The notes under the pieces were generated by a model. It saw only the letters and a list, made by a program, of their open reading frames with translations, was not told the origin of the DNA and did not search any database. The translations under genes were made by a program, and so were the position numbers. 64,000 nt of DNA, taken from the NCBI RefSeq assembly GCF_022288825.1, contig NZ_JAKOOW010000014.1, forward strand, positions 333-64,332, given 5' to 3'. Positions within the stretch are counted from its first letter, which is position 1. Every line of letters starts with the position of its first letter. The DNA is from Kingella pumchi. Its GTDB lineage: Bacteria; Pseudomonadota; Gammaproteobacteria; Burkholderiales; Neisseriaceae. Positions 41,374 through 49,850 of the stretch are shown here, piece after piece.

Positions 41374-42064
41374 GGTAGGCGCGCCAGAAGGGTTGTTGCA
41401 GATAGTGGTTGGTGAAGTCTTCGCCGCGCTCGGCAAAGGGGGCGGCAAGTTCGACCACCCGCCGGCAATGGGCGGGCTTGTGGTCGAGCAGATAAATGCG
41501 CTGTGCCAGTTTCAGCGCTTCATAGCGGTCGTGCGACACCATAATGACCGCCATGCCGCTATCCACCAGCTCGTTCATCCAGCGGTACAGGCCGAGTTTG
41601 AGCTCGTAATCAAGCGCGGAAAAGGGTTCGTCCAGCAGCAAAAGGTCGGGCTCGCCGGCCAGCGCGCGGGCCAGCGCGGCACGCTGGCGCATGCCGCCGG
41701 AGAGCTCGTGCGGGTATTTGCGCCAGTCGGCTTCGGCCAGATGCAGGCGCTGCAAAATGGCGCGGACGCGCTCGCGCACGGCGCCGCTTTCAGGCTGCGG
41801 CGTAGTCAGCAGCACGTTTTCCCACAGCGTGCGCCACGGCAGCAGGCGCGGCTCTTGAAACAGATAGCTGATGCGGCGAAAGCCCTGCTCGATCAGGCCA
41901 CTGTCAAAATCAATCAGGCCGGCAATAATCCGCAGCACGGTGGTTTTGCCGCAGCCTGAAGGGCCGTACAGGCATACCGCTTCGCCGGCTTGAATCGTGA
42001 GATCGAGATCGCGCACGATGTCGTCGCCCATCAGGCTGCAACGCAGTTTTTCCACCTTCAGCAT
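41366..42064 (-). CDS. ABC transporter ATPase (nitrate/sulfonate/taurine type)
   Basis: A 232-residue ATPase of the SsuB/TauB/NrtD class. GPSGCGKTTVLRIIAG is Walker A, FQEPRLLPWRTLWENV the Q-loop, LSGGMRQRAALARAL the signature, and LLLLDEPFSALD Walker B. It starts one base after the permease stop and overlaps nnrS. The operon order is binding protein, permease, ATPase, nnrS. Confidence 0.92.
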   Translation of the reverse strand: MLKVEKLRCSLMGDDIVRDLDLTIQAGEAVCLYGPSGCGKTTVLRIIAGLIDFDSGLIEQGFRRISYLFQEPRLLPWRTLWENVLLTTPQPESGAVRERVRAILQRLHLAEADWRKYPHELSGGMRQRAALARALAGEPDLLLLDEPFSALDYELKLGLYRWMNELVDSGMAVIMVSHDRYEALKLAQRIYLLDHKPAHCRRVVELAAPFAERGEDFTNHYLQQPFWRAYHE

Positions 42065-42065
42065 G

Positions 42066-42863
42066 TCAATGCTCCCACGGCATCAGCAGGATGCGCAAAG
42101 GTTCGACCAGCAGATATTCGACGACAAAAATCACCGCCAGCACCACCAGCACATAGGCCAGCACTTCCTGGGTGTCGAGCATCGAGCGGGCGGCGGCGAT
42201 GCGGGCGCCGATGCCGTTGTCAGTAGCAAGCAGTTCGGCCATCACCGCGATTTTCACTCCCATACCCACCGCCACGCCGACCGCGGGCAGCAGGTGGTTG
42301 GCCAGATGCGGCAGATACAGGTGGCGCACCCGCCCCGGCCACGGCACGCGGTAGGCTTCGAGCATTTCTTTCAGGCTGCCATCCACCGTCATCATGCCGC
42401 GCATGGCGGCGGCAAAGGTGAGCGGCAGCACGGTAATCACAATGGTAAACACCGCCCCCACCGTGCCCATTTCAAACCAAAACAGCGCCAGCACCACCCA
42501 CACAATCGGCGGCATGCCCAGCAAAATGCTGATCAGCGGCCGGCAGAAAATCCCCAGCGTTTTAAACGAACCGGCCAGCAGCCCCAGCCCGATGCCCAGC
42601 GCCAGCGCCAGCGCAATGCCGCTGCCGGCGCGGTACAGCGTGGGCACAATCTCGGCGGCATCAAAATCCGACAGCAAATCCAGCGCTTTGGCAAACACCG
42701 GCAGCGGCGCCGGCAGCACCAAATCGCCCAAGCTGCCGGCAGCCAGCTGCCACAGCGCGCAAAACACCGCCACCGCGGCGGCGGAAGCAAATCCGCCCCA
42801 CAGATAATGCAGGGTCTGGGCAAAACGGCCGCGCCGCAGCGGACCGCCGGAATCGGTAATCAT
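42066..42863 (-). CDS. ABC transporter permease (nitrate/sulfonate/taurine type)
   Basis: A 265-residue permease with six helices. The cytoplasmic EAA-like loop reads VDGSLKEMLEAYRVPWPGRV, as in SsuC/TauC proteins. The ATG at 42863 is chosen because the frame upstream (to 42923) is Phe/Cys-rich and lacks a ribosome site, but the start is uncertain. A paired uptake-sequence hairpin (42964-43004) separates it from the binding-protein gene. Confidence 0.88.
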   Translation of the reverse strand: MITDSGGPLRRGRFAQTLHYLWGGFASAAAVAVFCALWQLAAGSLGDLVLPAPLPVFAKALDLLSDFDAAEIVPTLYRAGSGIALALALGIGLGLLAGSFKTLGIFCRPLISILLGMPPIVWVVLALFWFEMGTVGAVFTIVITVLPLTFAAAMRGMMTVDGSLKEMLEAYRVPWPGRVRHLYLPHLANHLLPAVGVAVGMGVKIAVMAELLATDNGIGARIAAARSMLDTQEVLAYVLVVLAVIFVVEYLLVEPLRILLMPWEH

Positions 42864-43028
42864 CTCGGTAAAACAGTCGGCAAAACAAAAAAACGGCAAA
42901 CAAAAACGCGGCAGCAGCGCCACCGGCGCCAGTATAAAGCAATGCGCCGCCCGCCAAAACGGCAGGCAGCCTGAAAAGCCGGAATGCGGTTTTCAGGCTG
43001 CCTTTGTTATCGGCCGCCGCGCAGGCGT

Positions 43029-44000
43029 TCAGACAAACAGGCTGTCCGCCGGCAGCTTGCCGCCGACAATCGCCGGATTGAGCTGGTAGAGCTCGCGGAA
43101 AAACAGCTTGATGCCGGCGGCGGCTTCTTTGGCCGGCGTTGCCGCCAGACGGGCATGCGGCAGACCCGCCGCCAGCGCCTGCTCGGGCAGGCCGAGATGC
43201 TTGGCGCCGATGGCCGCGGCCTGCGCCGCATTGGCCTTGCTCCAAGCCGCCGCCTGCAGCAGATCGGCCTGCAGCCGGCGCACCGCGTCGCCGTTTTGCT
43301 TCAGAAAAGCGCCGCTGACCATCAGCCCCGCCTGCGGAATGCCGCCGGAAACCTTCATCGTTTTTTCCCATTCCTGCTGCATATCCAGCGCACGCACCAC
43401 GTTCTGCCCCATTTGGCGGCCGCGGATAATGCCCATGCTCACCATCGGCTCGGGCAGCAGCGCGAAGTCGGCGCGTTTTTGCATAAACATCATCATCGCT
43501 TCCGGCGGCGTGGCGGCGTATTGGACGCGGATGCGCGAAAAATCGATTTTCAGCCGCCGGCACAGCGCCTGCAGCACCAAATCCGGCATATCGTTTTTAA
43601 ACGGCAGCGCCAGCGTTTTGCCCGCCAAATCGCCGATGCCCGACAGCGCACGGTCGCGCCCCAGCACATACAGCAGGCCGAAGCTCATAATATTGACCAG
43701 CTTCACATCCTGCCCGCGCGCCGCCAGATTGGCCGCCACATAGCTCGGCACCACGCTGGCCTGCATCGTGCCGTTGGCCAGGCCGGCACGCAGCGCATCA
43801 ACATTGCGCCACACCTTCACATCAAACGGCCGGCTGTTTTTCAGCTCGCCCCGCTGCGCCGCCACACCCAGCAGCACAGTAGGCATCACCGGCGGGCCGT
43901 ACACCGTAAACTTGGTTTTGCTGTCGGCCGCCAACAGCCCCGGACTGCACACCGCCGCAGCGGATGCGCCCATCAGTTGGAGAAAATGTCTGCGTTTCAT
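43029..44000 (-). CDS. ABC transporter substrate-binding protein, Tat-type signal
   Basis: A 323-residue periplasmic binding protein of the NitT/TauT (NMT1/THI5-like) class. The N-terminus MKRRHFLQLMGASAAAVCSP is a twin-arginine-like signal. The mature part has KFTVYGPPVMPTVLLGVAAQ and ADFALLPEPMVSMGI, typical of the class. AGGAG precedes the ATG at 44000. The ligand is unknown; the link to nnrS hints at nitrogen oxyanion, haem or thiamine-like precursors. Confidence 0.88.
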   Translation of the reverse strand: MKRRHFLQLMGASAAAVCSPGLLAADSKTKFTVYGPPVMPTVLLGVAAQRGELKNSRPFDVKVWRNVDALRAGLANGTMQASVVPSYVAANLAARGQDVKLVNIMSFGLLYVLGRDRALSGIGDLAGKTLALPFKNDMPDLVLQALCRRLKIDFSRIRVQYAATPPEAMMMFMQKRADFALLPEPMVSMGIIRGRQMGQNVVRALDMQQEWEKTMKVSGGIPQAGLMVSGAFLKQNGDAVRRLQADLLQAAAWSKANAAQAAAIGAKHLGLPEQALAAGLPHARLAATPAKEAAAGIKLFFRELYQLNPAIVGGKLPADSLFV

Positions 44001-44304
44001 GGAAAACTCCTGTTCTCGTCGGTGCAAAAAGCCGCCCTGCTGCTTTCAGGCTGCCTGCGCAACACGGCAGCAGCCTGAAAGCACCTGTGCCGGCGCCAAT
44101 GGGAATATACCGCATTAGCGTCTGCGGCGCTAAGGGGCGGCGGGAATAGCGGGAAACAACGCCCGCTTTTACCGCCGCCGCACCGCGTTCTACAGCAGAA
44201 TCCGTGCCGCCGATTTACGCTGCCCTTAGCGATCGCGCAAACTCCCGTCCACTTTGGTTCGCAGTGGATTGAGCAGATAGCATATTGATTAATAAGTGAA
44301 AATA
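44001..44304. other. Intergenic region entering the second AT-rich island
   Basis: The left part holds the promoter region of the ABC operon and paired uptake sequences (about 44043-44078). Base composition drops sharply after about 44270. No gene is seen. Confidence 0.5.
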
Positions 44305-44676
44305 TTACCTTCTTGCAAAAAATAAATATACCGCTCTAATCAAACCGGCTAAAACCAAAGGAATGAACCAACTTCCCCCTATAAAATATAAAGAAAATTC
44401 AATTATGTTTCCTAAATTTATTTCCATATCATCTAAAGACATAAATATAGGAAAGGCAAGAATATTGGTTAATATATAAGCAAATACAAGCTTTCCGTTT
44501 ATACGATTCCCGTTCAAAAAAACATGATCGCTAACAACAAATATCTTACTCCCCAAAGCCAAAAAATAAAAAACACCAAAAATAAAAACTAAAACATACA
44601 GAAAATGCTCAAACAAAGGGAAATAAGTTATATTTAACTTACCTAATATCATATAAAATATGATACAAAACAACAC
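44305..44676 (-). CDS. Orphan membrane protein in the second AT-rich island
   Basis: A 123-residue protein with about four helices, Phe/Ile-rich (FLYVLVFIFGVFYFLALGSK; FIPLVLAGLIRAVYLFFARR). Codon use is strongly AT-biased. It may start at GTG 44676 or at ATG 44652; neither has a convincing ribosome site. It is not obviously related to the AT-rich protein at 39537. It replaces the 5' part of a duplicated DUF3298 gene. Confidence 0.55.
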   Translation of the reverse strand: MLFCIIFYMILGKLNITYFPLFEHFLYVLVFIFGVFYFLALGSKIFVVSDHVFLNGNRINGKLVFAYILTNILAFPIFMSLDDMEINLGNIIEFSLYFIGGSWFIPLVLAGLIRAVYLFFARR

Positions 44677-44829
44677 CTACAAAAAGAAAATTATTTTTAC
44701 CATTTGAAATTATATGAAGCGCCGTTTAATAAGCTCTTCCCTATTTTGATGAACATAACAAGCTATAACACAAACAAACTCAGAAAACAAACTTCGCAGC
44801 TATACGTTTAGCTATACTGCAGCAATCCA

Positions 44830-44978
44830 AACGTCCTTTCCTACGTTTACCAGCCCTACACCTTCGGCAGCTACACCGACACTACCGCCTTTACCCTCCC
44901 CGCCAACAAGCTCAAAGGTATCGTCAAACCCGAAATCCTGCACGAGATGGAAGCCTACCGCGAGTGGAAAAACCGTAT
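44830..44978 (+). pseudogene. 3' fragment of a second DUF3298-like gene
   Basis: The frame reads LSYVYQPYTFGSYTDT, FTLPANKLKGIVKPEILHEM and EAYREWKN, matching the last 50 residues of the intact gene at 45066-45854 (LSYTYNHYSFGSYVDT, FTIPADKLRGIVKPEILREI, KAYREWKN). The stop is replaced by CGT, so the frame runs on. The 5' part is missing and is replaced by the AT-rich segment. Confidence 0.85.
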
Positions 44979-45065
44979 CTGCGGCTTTCAGACTGCCTTT
45001 TGCCGTCTGCTTGGATTAAAATCCCGGCTCCCGCAACCACTTTTTCCAAACGAAAGACCCCAGCC

Positions 45066-45854
45066 ATGAACAAACACCTTCCCGCCCTGCTTGCCGCCGC
45101 CCTCGTCCTACCCGCCCTTGCCGCGCCGCCGCAGGTCAAAATCCAATCGTTCACCGCAAAATACTGCCCCAAACCCTCGCCCGACACCGGGTGCAGCGAA
45201 TTCATCGTCTCCCACCCCGTCTTCCCCGATGCCGCGCAAAACGCCTTTATTGACAAACTGCTGCGCCCGATGTCCGCCGCCGACGGTCTCAAAACCCTCA
45301 CCAAAGCCGCCGCCCTGCGCGAACTGAAAAAACGCGTCAATGAAAACCGCGACGACGAAGGCTACCCGCGCCACCAATACATCGTCGAAGCAGACCTCGA
45401 AGGCTACACCCCCAACTACTACGTTCTCTCCACTACCGACTACGAATTCTCCGGCGGCGCACACGGCGCGGGCGACGGCAGCGACTACGTCATCCCCCGC
45501 AGCGGCAAACCCGTCCCCCTCAAACTCGCCGACATCCTGCTGCCCGGCAAAAAAGCCGCCTTCGCCGCCCTGCACCGCCAAGGCATGCTCGACTATTACT
45601 TAAAAGAAGGCGGCAAAACCCGGCAGGAAATCGAAGCAGACTTCGACGACAAAAACAGTTCCCACCACCTCACCGACGAACATCTGGAAAACTGGACCTT
45701 CTACAAAAACGCCCTTTCCTACACCTACAACCACTACAGCTTCGGCAGCTACGTGGACACCCCCTCCTTCACCATCCCCGCCGACAAGCTCAGGGGCATC
45801 GTCAAACCCGAAATCCTGCGCGAAATAAAAGCCTACCGCGAGTGGAAAAACTGA
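45066..45854 (+). CDS. Exported DUF3298/RsiV-like protein
   Basis: A 262-residue protein with a signal peptide ending ALAAP. The C-terminal two-thirds is a DUF3298-type domain (VLSTTDYEFSGGAHGAGDGS and KPVPLKLADILLPGKKAAFA), known from RsiV-like lysozyme-binding proteins. A periplasmic lysozyme-binding or envelope role is possible but not shown. The start at 45066 has GAAAG upstream and begins the signal peptide. A truncated copy of its 3' end lies just upstream, and a 42-bp repeat follows its stop. Confidence 0.8.
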   Translation: MNKHLPALLAAALVLPALAAPPQVKIQSFTAKYCPKPSPDTGCSEFIVSHPVFPDAAQNAFIDKLLRPMSAADGLKTLTKAAALRELKKRVNENRDDEGYPRHQYIVEADLEGYTPNYYVLSTTDYEFSGGAHGAGDGSDYVIPRSGKPVPLKLADILLPGKKAAFAALHRQGMLDYYLKEGGKTRQEIEADFDDKNSSHHLTDEHLENWTFYKNALSYTYNHYSFGSYVDTPSFTIPADKLRGIVKPEILREIKAYREWKN

Positions 45855-45893
45855 TTTTAGATTCGCAACTCCGCTTCGCTACGCAGGCTGCCT
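45855..45893 (-). repeat. 42-bp repeat, variant inverted copy
   Basis: TTTTAGATTCGCAACTCCGC then TTCGCTACGCAGGCTGCCT, with a few changes from the clean copies. It begins immediately after the DUF3298 stop codon. Confidence 0.75.
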
Positions 45894-46229
45894 TCTACCC
45901 CGCCGCCTAAATGTTTTGCACAAACAAAAGCAGCCTGAAAGCCGTAAATCCGGTCTTCAGGCTGCTTTTTGCCAATGGCACCAACGGCAACATCAGGCTT
46001 TCAGGCTGCCGTAAGCCTTGCTTTGGGCAGCGCGGATTATTAAGAAACGTAAACCCCTTTCCTATCGGCATCACGGATTGGTTATTAGGGATGAACTGCC
46101 TTTCAGGCAGCCTGAAAGCTGGGTTTGGCCGCCCATCTTATTCAAACGGACATATCCTTTTGGCGGATAGCCAGCCACGCCCGCCGCGACTAGATTTTGC
46201 GTTTTTTAACCCAAGCATACAAAACTCCC
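45894..46229. other. Intergenic region before the TonB-receptor fragment
   Basis: It holds a paired AAGCAGCCTGAA hairpin (about 45929-45967) and a palindromic uptake sequence near 46103-46120. The rest has no gene. The stretch before 46230 would be the promoter of the receptor gene; I see no clear Fur box. Confidence 0.5.
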
Positions 46230-46400
46230 ATGAAACTCCGTCCCAATACCATTTTGCTCGGCCTACTGGCCGCTTCGTTTGTGTTACCCGTCTATGCCGA
46301 TGACGACGCACAAAGCGACGGCGACGCCGCCTTCGAGCTTGGCCAGATTACTGTGCAGGGGCGCCGCAGCAATGTGGCGGCCGACGAGCGCACCATCAGC
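46230..46400 (+). pseudogene. TonB-dependent receptor, 5' fragment only
   Basis: MKLRPNTILLGLLAASFVLP and VYADDD form a signal peptide; AFELGQITVQGRRSNVAADE is the start of a TonB-box/plug region of an outer-membrane receptor. After about residue 57 the frame runs into the reversed ubiX coding sequence (KRRRSFSV...) and stops at 46526. The rest of the receptor is absent, so this is a deletion product. The family substrate (iron complex or other) cannot be read from so little. Confidence 0.8.
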
Positions 46401-46759
46401 ACCAAGCGCCGCCGCTCTTTCAGCGTTACGTCCGCCGCGCGCGTGAGCAGGTTGTCGCTTATGGCATGGGCGATTGCCGAGAGCGTGCGCATGGAGCAAG
46501 GCGCAACCAGCATCCCTGCGCTGTGAAACGAGCTGCTGGCAATGCTCGCCGCCAAATTGCCAATCGGATGCACCACATCCGCCAGCGCGTAAACCGCTTC
46601 TTTGCTGTATGCCGTTTCCGCGGCGCGGGTGAGTTCCGCCCCTTTGGAAACCACCAAATGCGTTTCAATCTGCGCCAGCGGTTGCAGCAATTGCAATGCC
46701 TTGTAGCCATACGCAAAGCCACTTGCGCCGCTGATGCCAATAATCAAACGTTGAACCAT
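46388..46759 (-). pseudogene. ubiX: ubiX (flavin prenyltransferase), 3'-truncated
   Basis: MVQRLIIGISGASGFAYGYK starts a normal UbiX, and MLVAPCSMRTLSAIAHAISD, NLLTRAADVTLKERRRLVLM, VR follow to residue 124. The family continues about 65 residues more with REAPLH and further substrate-binding residues; here the frame passes into the TonB-receptor fragment. UbiX makes prenyl-FMN for UbiD in ubiquinone synthesis. The truncated form should be inactive, so another copy or another route is expected elsewhere. Confidence 0.85.
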
Positions 46760-46887
46760 TTTGCTCACTCGTAAACTCAAAAAACGCGCGATTATAGCCG
46801 TTTCGCGCCCAAGGCAGCCTGAAAACCTTGCACAACGCCTTGTTTTCATGCAGTATCCGCCGCTTTCAAACCCAAGGAACGCAACTC

Positions 46888-47478
46888 ATGGAATTGAGCG
46901 ATTATTTTGTTAATCTCGTGTTAAGCAGCATCTTAATTGTGGGCGCTTATCAATTTTATTTTTTCACGCAACGCCATCCGCTGCGCAAGCCGATTGTTTG
47001 GCGCTCGCCCATTGATGAATCCATCCCGTTCAAACCGCAATGGTCTTGGGTGTACAGCTTTTTGTATTACCCCGCCATTTTGTATCTGAACCTGCTTGCC
47101 GAAGACAGCGCCCATTTCAACAAAATGGCGTTCAGCTTTTTGGTATTGCTGTTTATGCAGATGATTTTTTTCTGGCTGTTTCCCGTCTCCACGCCCGAGC
47201 ATTGGCGCAGCATCAACACGGGCAAAACCTATTCCGAAAAATTTCTATTGTTTGTGCAAAAATTTGACCAATCCACCAACTGTTTTCCCAGCATGCACGT
47301 TTCCGTTGCCATGCTCACCACCTTGCACGCATGGAGCAGCTTGGGCGCGTGGGGCTTGCTGTTCCCCCTGTTTATCGCCCTATCGTGCATCTACACCAAG
47401 CAGCATTATCTGATAGACCTGCCCGCAGGCGCGCTGCTCGGTTGCTTGGCTTATGGGGTCTATGGCTGGGTGGCATAG
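46888..47478 (+). CDS. PAP2-family membrane phosphatase
   Basis: A 196-residue protein with about five helices and a PAP2 phosphatase or phosphotransferase motif: CFPSMHVSVAML and YTKQHYLIDLPAGALLG hold the S-x-H and H-x3-D residues. It resembles the Aur1/inositol-phosphorylceramide branch more than PgpB. It likely acts on lipid phosphates in the inner membrane. AAGGAA precedes the ATG at 46888. Codon use is less GC-rich than in the core genes. Confidence 0.82.
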   Translation: MELSDYFVNLVLSSILIVGAYQFYFFTQRHPLRKPIVWRSPIDESIPFKPQWSWVYSFLYYPAILYLNLLAEDSAHFNKMAFSFLVLLFMQMIFFWLFPVSTPEHWRSINTGKTYSEKFLLFVQKFDQSTNCFPSMHVSVAMLTTLHAWSSLGAWGLLFPLFIALSCIYTKQHYLIDLPAGALLGCLAYGVYGWVA

Positions 47479-47667
47479 CGCAAAAGGCAGCCTGAAATGG
47501 GGTTATTGTTTCAGGCTGTCTTTGGTTTATCTTGTTCAACTGTTTTAACCCCATTGCAGTTTGCGCTTTTCACTTCGCAACAGCCCGCAAACGCGTTTTC
47601 AGGCTGCCCCAAACATCCCAAGGCAGCCTGAAACACCGTTAAACAAACCCAACCAAAAGAGAACCCT

Positions 47668-48399
47668 ATGCCCACCACGCTCAATCTCTATCTCATCCGC
47701 CACGGGCAAACCGAATACAACACCGCAGGCATCGTGCAAGGCTGGTGCGATTCCCCGCTCACCGCCGAAGGCAAAGCAGGCGCCGCGCAAACGGGCAACG
47801 CCATCGCCCAAGCCCAAATCCGCTTTACTGCCGCCTATTGCAGCACCAGCCCGCGCACCGCTGCCACCGCGCAAATCATCCTGCAACACACGCAGCAGCC
47901 GCACATCGCACCTGCGCCCTTGGACGATTTGCGCGAATACCACTTCGGCTCGTTTGAAGGACAGCCTTCCGCCCGCATCCACCAAACCATCGCGCAAGAA
48001 CTCGGCTACGGCAACGTGGAAGACTGGCTTGCCGACTACCGCAGCGGCAAACACAGCAACAACAAACTGATGCACACGCTCCACCGCATAGACCCACGCG
48101 CCGAGCAAGAAAGCCAGTTTATCCAGCGCCTACATCGCGGCATTCAGCACATTATTGCCAACAGCCTTGCGCGTTCAGCCCAAGGCAGCCTGAAAACCGA
48201 AAGCAGCGGCGAAATCCCAACGCCCAACGTGTTAATCGTCTCCCACGGCATGGCGATTACCGCGCTGCTGCGCAGCATCAACCCGCAAGCCATCCCCTAC
48301 CGCAGCGTGCCCAACGCCAGCGCAACGCTGCTGCGCTACAACCTAATCGGCGGCTTGCAGATTATCAGCGAAGCAGGCAAGGCGTTGCCGCTGCCCTAA
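47668..48399 (+). CDS. Histidine phosphatase family protein (phosphoglycerate-mutase-like)
   Basis: A 243-residue protein with LIRHGQTEYN (catalytic His), STSPRTAATAQIIL (R), E89-like LREYHFGSFEG and LIVSHGMAITALL (second His). This branch hydrolyses small phosphorylated metabolites; the true substrate is not predictable. AAAAGAGAA precedes the ATG. The codon use resembles that of the neighbouring PAP2 gene, suggesting a common origin. Confidence 0.88.
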   Translation: MPTTLNLYLIRHGQTEYNTAGIVQGWCDSPLTAEGKAGAAQTGNAIAQAQIRFTAAYCSTSPRTAATAQIILQHTQQPHIAPAPLDDLREYHFGSFEGQPSARIHQTIAQELGYGNVEDWLADYRSGKHSNNKLMHTLHRIDPRAEQESQFIQRLHRGIQHIIANSLARSAQGSLKTESSGEIPTPNVLIVSHGMAITALLRSINPQAIPYRSVPNASATLLRYNLIGGLQIISEAGKALPLP

Positions 48400-48576
48400 T
48401 CGCGTGCAAACAAAAAGGGCAGCGAGAATCTGCCCTTGTGTGATTGAGTTGAACAGCATTTTCAGGCTGCCTTTGGGTTAGGGAAACAAAGGCAGCCTGA
48501 AAACCAAAGGCTGCACCGAAGTTAAAATAAATGAAGCCAGCTTCGGCAAAACCATTTTCAGGCTGCCTACGGATAA

Positions 48577-49597
48577 TCGCCCCGCATCTCGCGTTGTTGT
48601 CGCCGATGCGTCCACGCCGCATCCGCCGCCGCGCCTGCCGCATCCGAACCGGCCGGCCGCCGGCTGGTGTACAGCTTCGGCATGCCGCAAAACCCTCCCG
48701 CCTTCCGCCGCATCTACGCCGCCGGCCCGCCGGTCGAAGTGCTGCTGCACGCGCTGGCACCCGAGCGCATGCTCGGCTGGACGGCGCAAAAACCCGAAGC
48801 GGCGCTGGCGCTGCTGGGCGCATCCGAGCGCAAACTGCCGGTGCTCGGCGGCATCAACGGCCGCGGCCGGCCGGTGTCGCTGGAAGAGCTGCTCGCGGCC
48901 AAAGTCGATCTGGTGATCGATGCCGGCACCGTAAACGACGGCATGCTCAGCACCGGCGAACACACCGCCAAACAGTTGGGCGTACCCTATCTGCTGATTG
49001 ACGGCCGCCTGGATCAGGCTGCTGAACAAGTCCGCCTGCTCGGCAAACTGCTTGATTCGCCGCACACCGACAAACTGGCCGCCCTGGCCGCACAGGTGCT
49101 CGATTTTGCCGCCCAACGCGCCGCCGAGCGCCGCAGCGCCCCGCCCACCGTGTATCTCGCCCGCGGCGAAGACGGATTGGAAACCGGCCGCAGCGGCTCC
49201 ATACACACCGAAGTCATCAGCATGATCGGCGCCAAGAGCGTCGGCGACGATCTCGAAGGCAGCGGCGGGCTGGCCAAAGTGTCGCTCGAGCGTGTGTTGC
49301 AATGGCAGCCTGAATGGATTGTGACCCAAGACGCCAAATTCGCCCGCCAAGTGGCCGCCAATCCGCTGTGGCGCGGCGTGGAAGCGGTAAAAAACTGACG
49401 TGTGGTACTGCTGCCGCGCCTGCCCTACGGCTGGATCGACAGCCCGCCCGGCATCAACCGCCTGATCAGCATCTACGCGCTCGACGCCGCGCTTTCCGGC
49501 CAGCCGCTCAAGCAGCAGCGCGAACACATCCTGCCGGCAGGCGCTCTACCACCGCCTGCCCGATACCGCGCAACTGCGTATGCTTGGCTTGGCCTGA
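48577..49597 (+). pseudogene. Iron/cobalamin-type ABC binding protein, decayed
   Basis: The frame from 48577 lacks a start and signal sequence. RIYAAGPPVEVLLHALAPER to VEAVKN follows the FecB/BtuF-like periplasmic-binding pattern. An in-frame TGA at 49396-49398 interrupts it; the reading resumes as RVVLLPRLPYGWIDSPPGIN. A +1 shift near 49540 moves the C-terminal RLPDTAQLRML into another frame, ending at TGA 49595-49597. With three defects it is a pseudogene. It would have fed a metal or haem importer. Confidence 0.8.
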
Positions 49598-49719
49598 ACG
49601 CCGTCTGTTTGCCCAATAAGGCAGCCTGAAAGCCGATAGTGCGCTTTCAAGCTGCTTTTGGTCTGTTTGCCTTGTCTGTTTATCGTTTCAGGCTGCCTGA
49701 AACCAAAGCAGCAGGTAGG

Positions 49720-49785
49720 TTGGGTTGTTAAACCCAACATTCTCCGATGCCAAAAGATATATATTGGGTCGCGACCCAAGCTACA
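49720..49785. repeat. Intergenic GGGTCGC repeat
   Basis: A TTGGGTTGTTAAACCCAAC-like hairpin followed by AAAGATATATATTGGGTCGC and GACCCAAGCTAC. A related, more degenerate copy lies near 24733-24785. Confidence 0.6.
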
Positions 49786-49790
49786 ACCCA

Positions 49791-49831
49791 AAGCAGCCTG
49801 AAAACGGAAAAACCGTTTTCAGGCTGCTTTT
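49791..49831. terminator. Terminator after tmk
   Basis: AAGCAGCCTGAAAACGG pairs with CCGTTTTCAGGCTGCTT around AAAAA, followed by TT on the plus strand and weaker Ts on the minus strand. It lies 20 bp after the tmk stop. Confidence 0.75.
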
Positions 49832-49850
49832 GTCGGGATAGACGGCATAT

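Noticed and set aside
42964..43004. Attenuator between ABC binding-protein and permease genes
   Set aside because: The hairpin is a pair of uptake sequences with only a weak T-run on the minus strand; many such pairs occur and an attenuation role is not supported.
48478..49527. Minus-strand open frame of 349 codons
   Set aside because: It mirrors the binding-protein pseudogene; the plus strand has family motifs and the minus strand has none.
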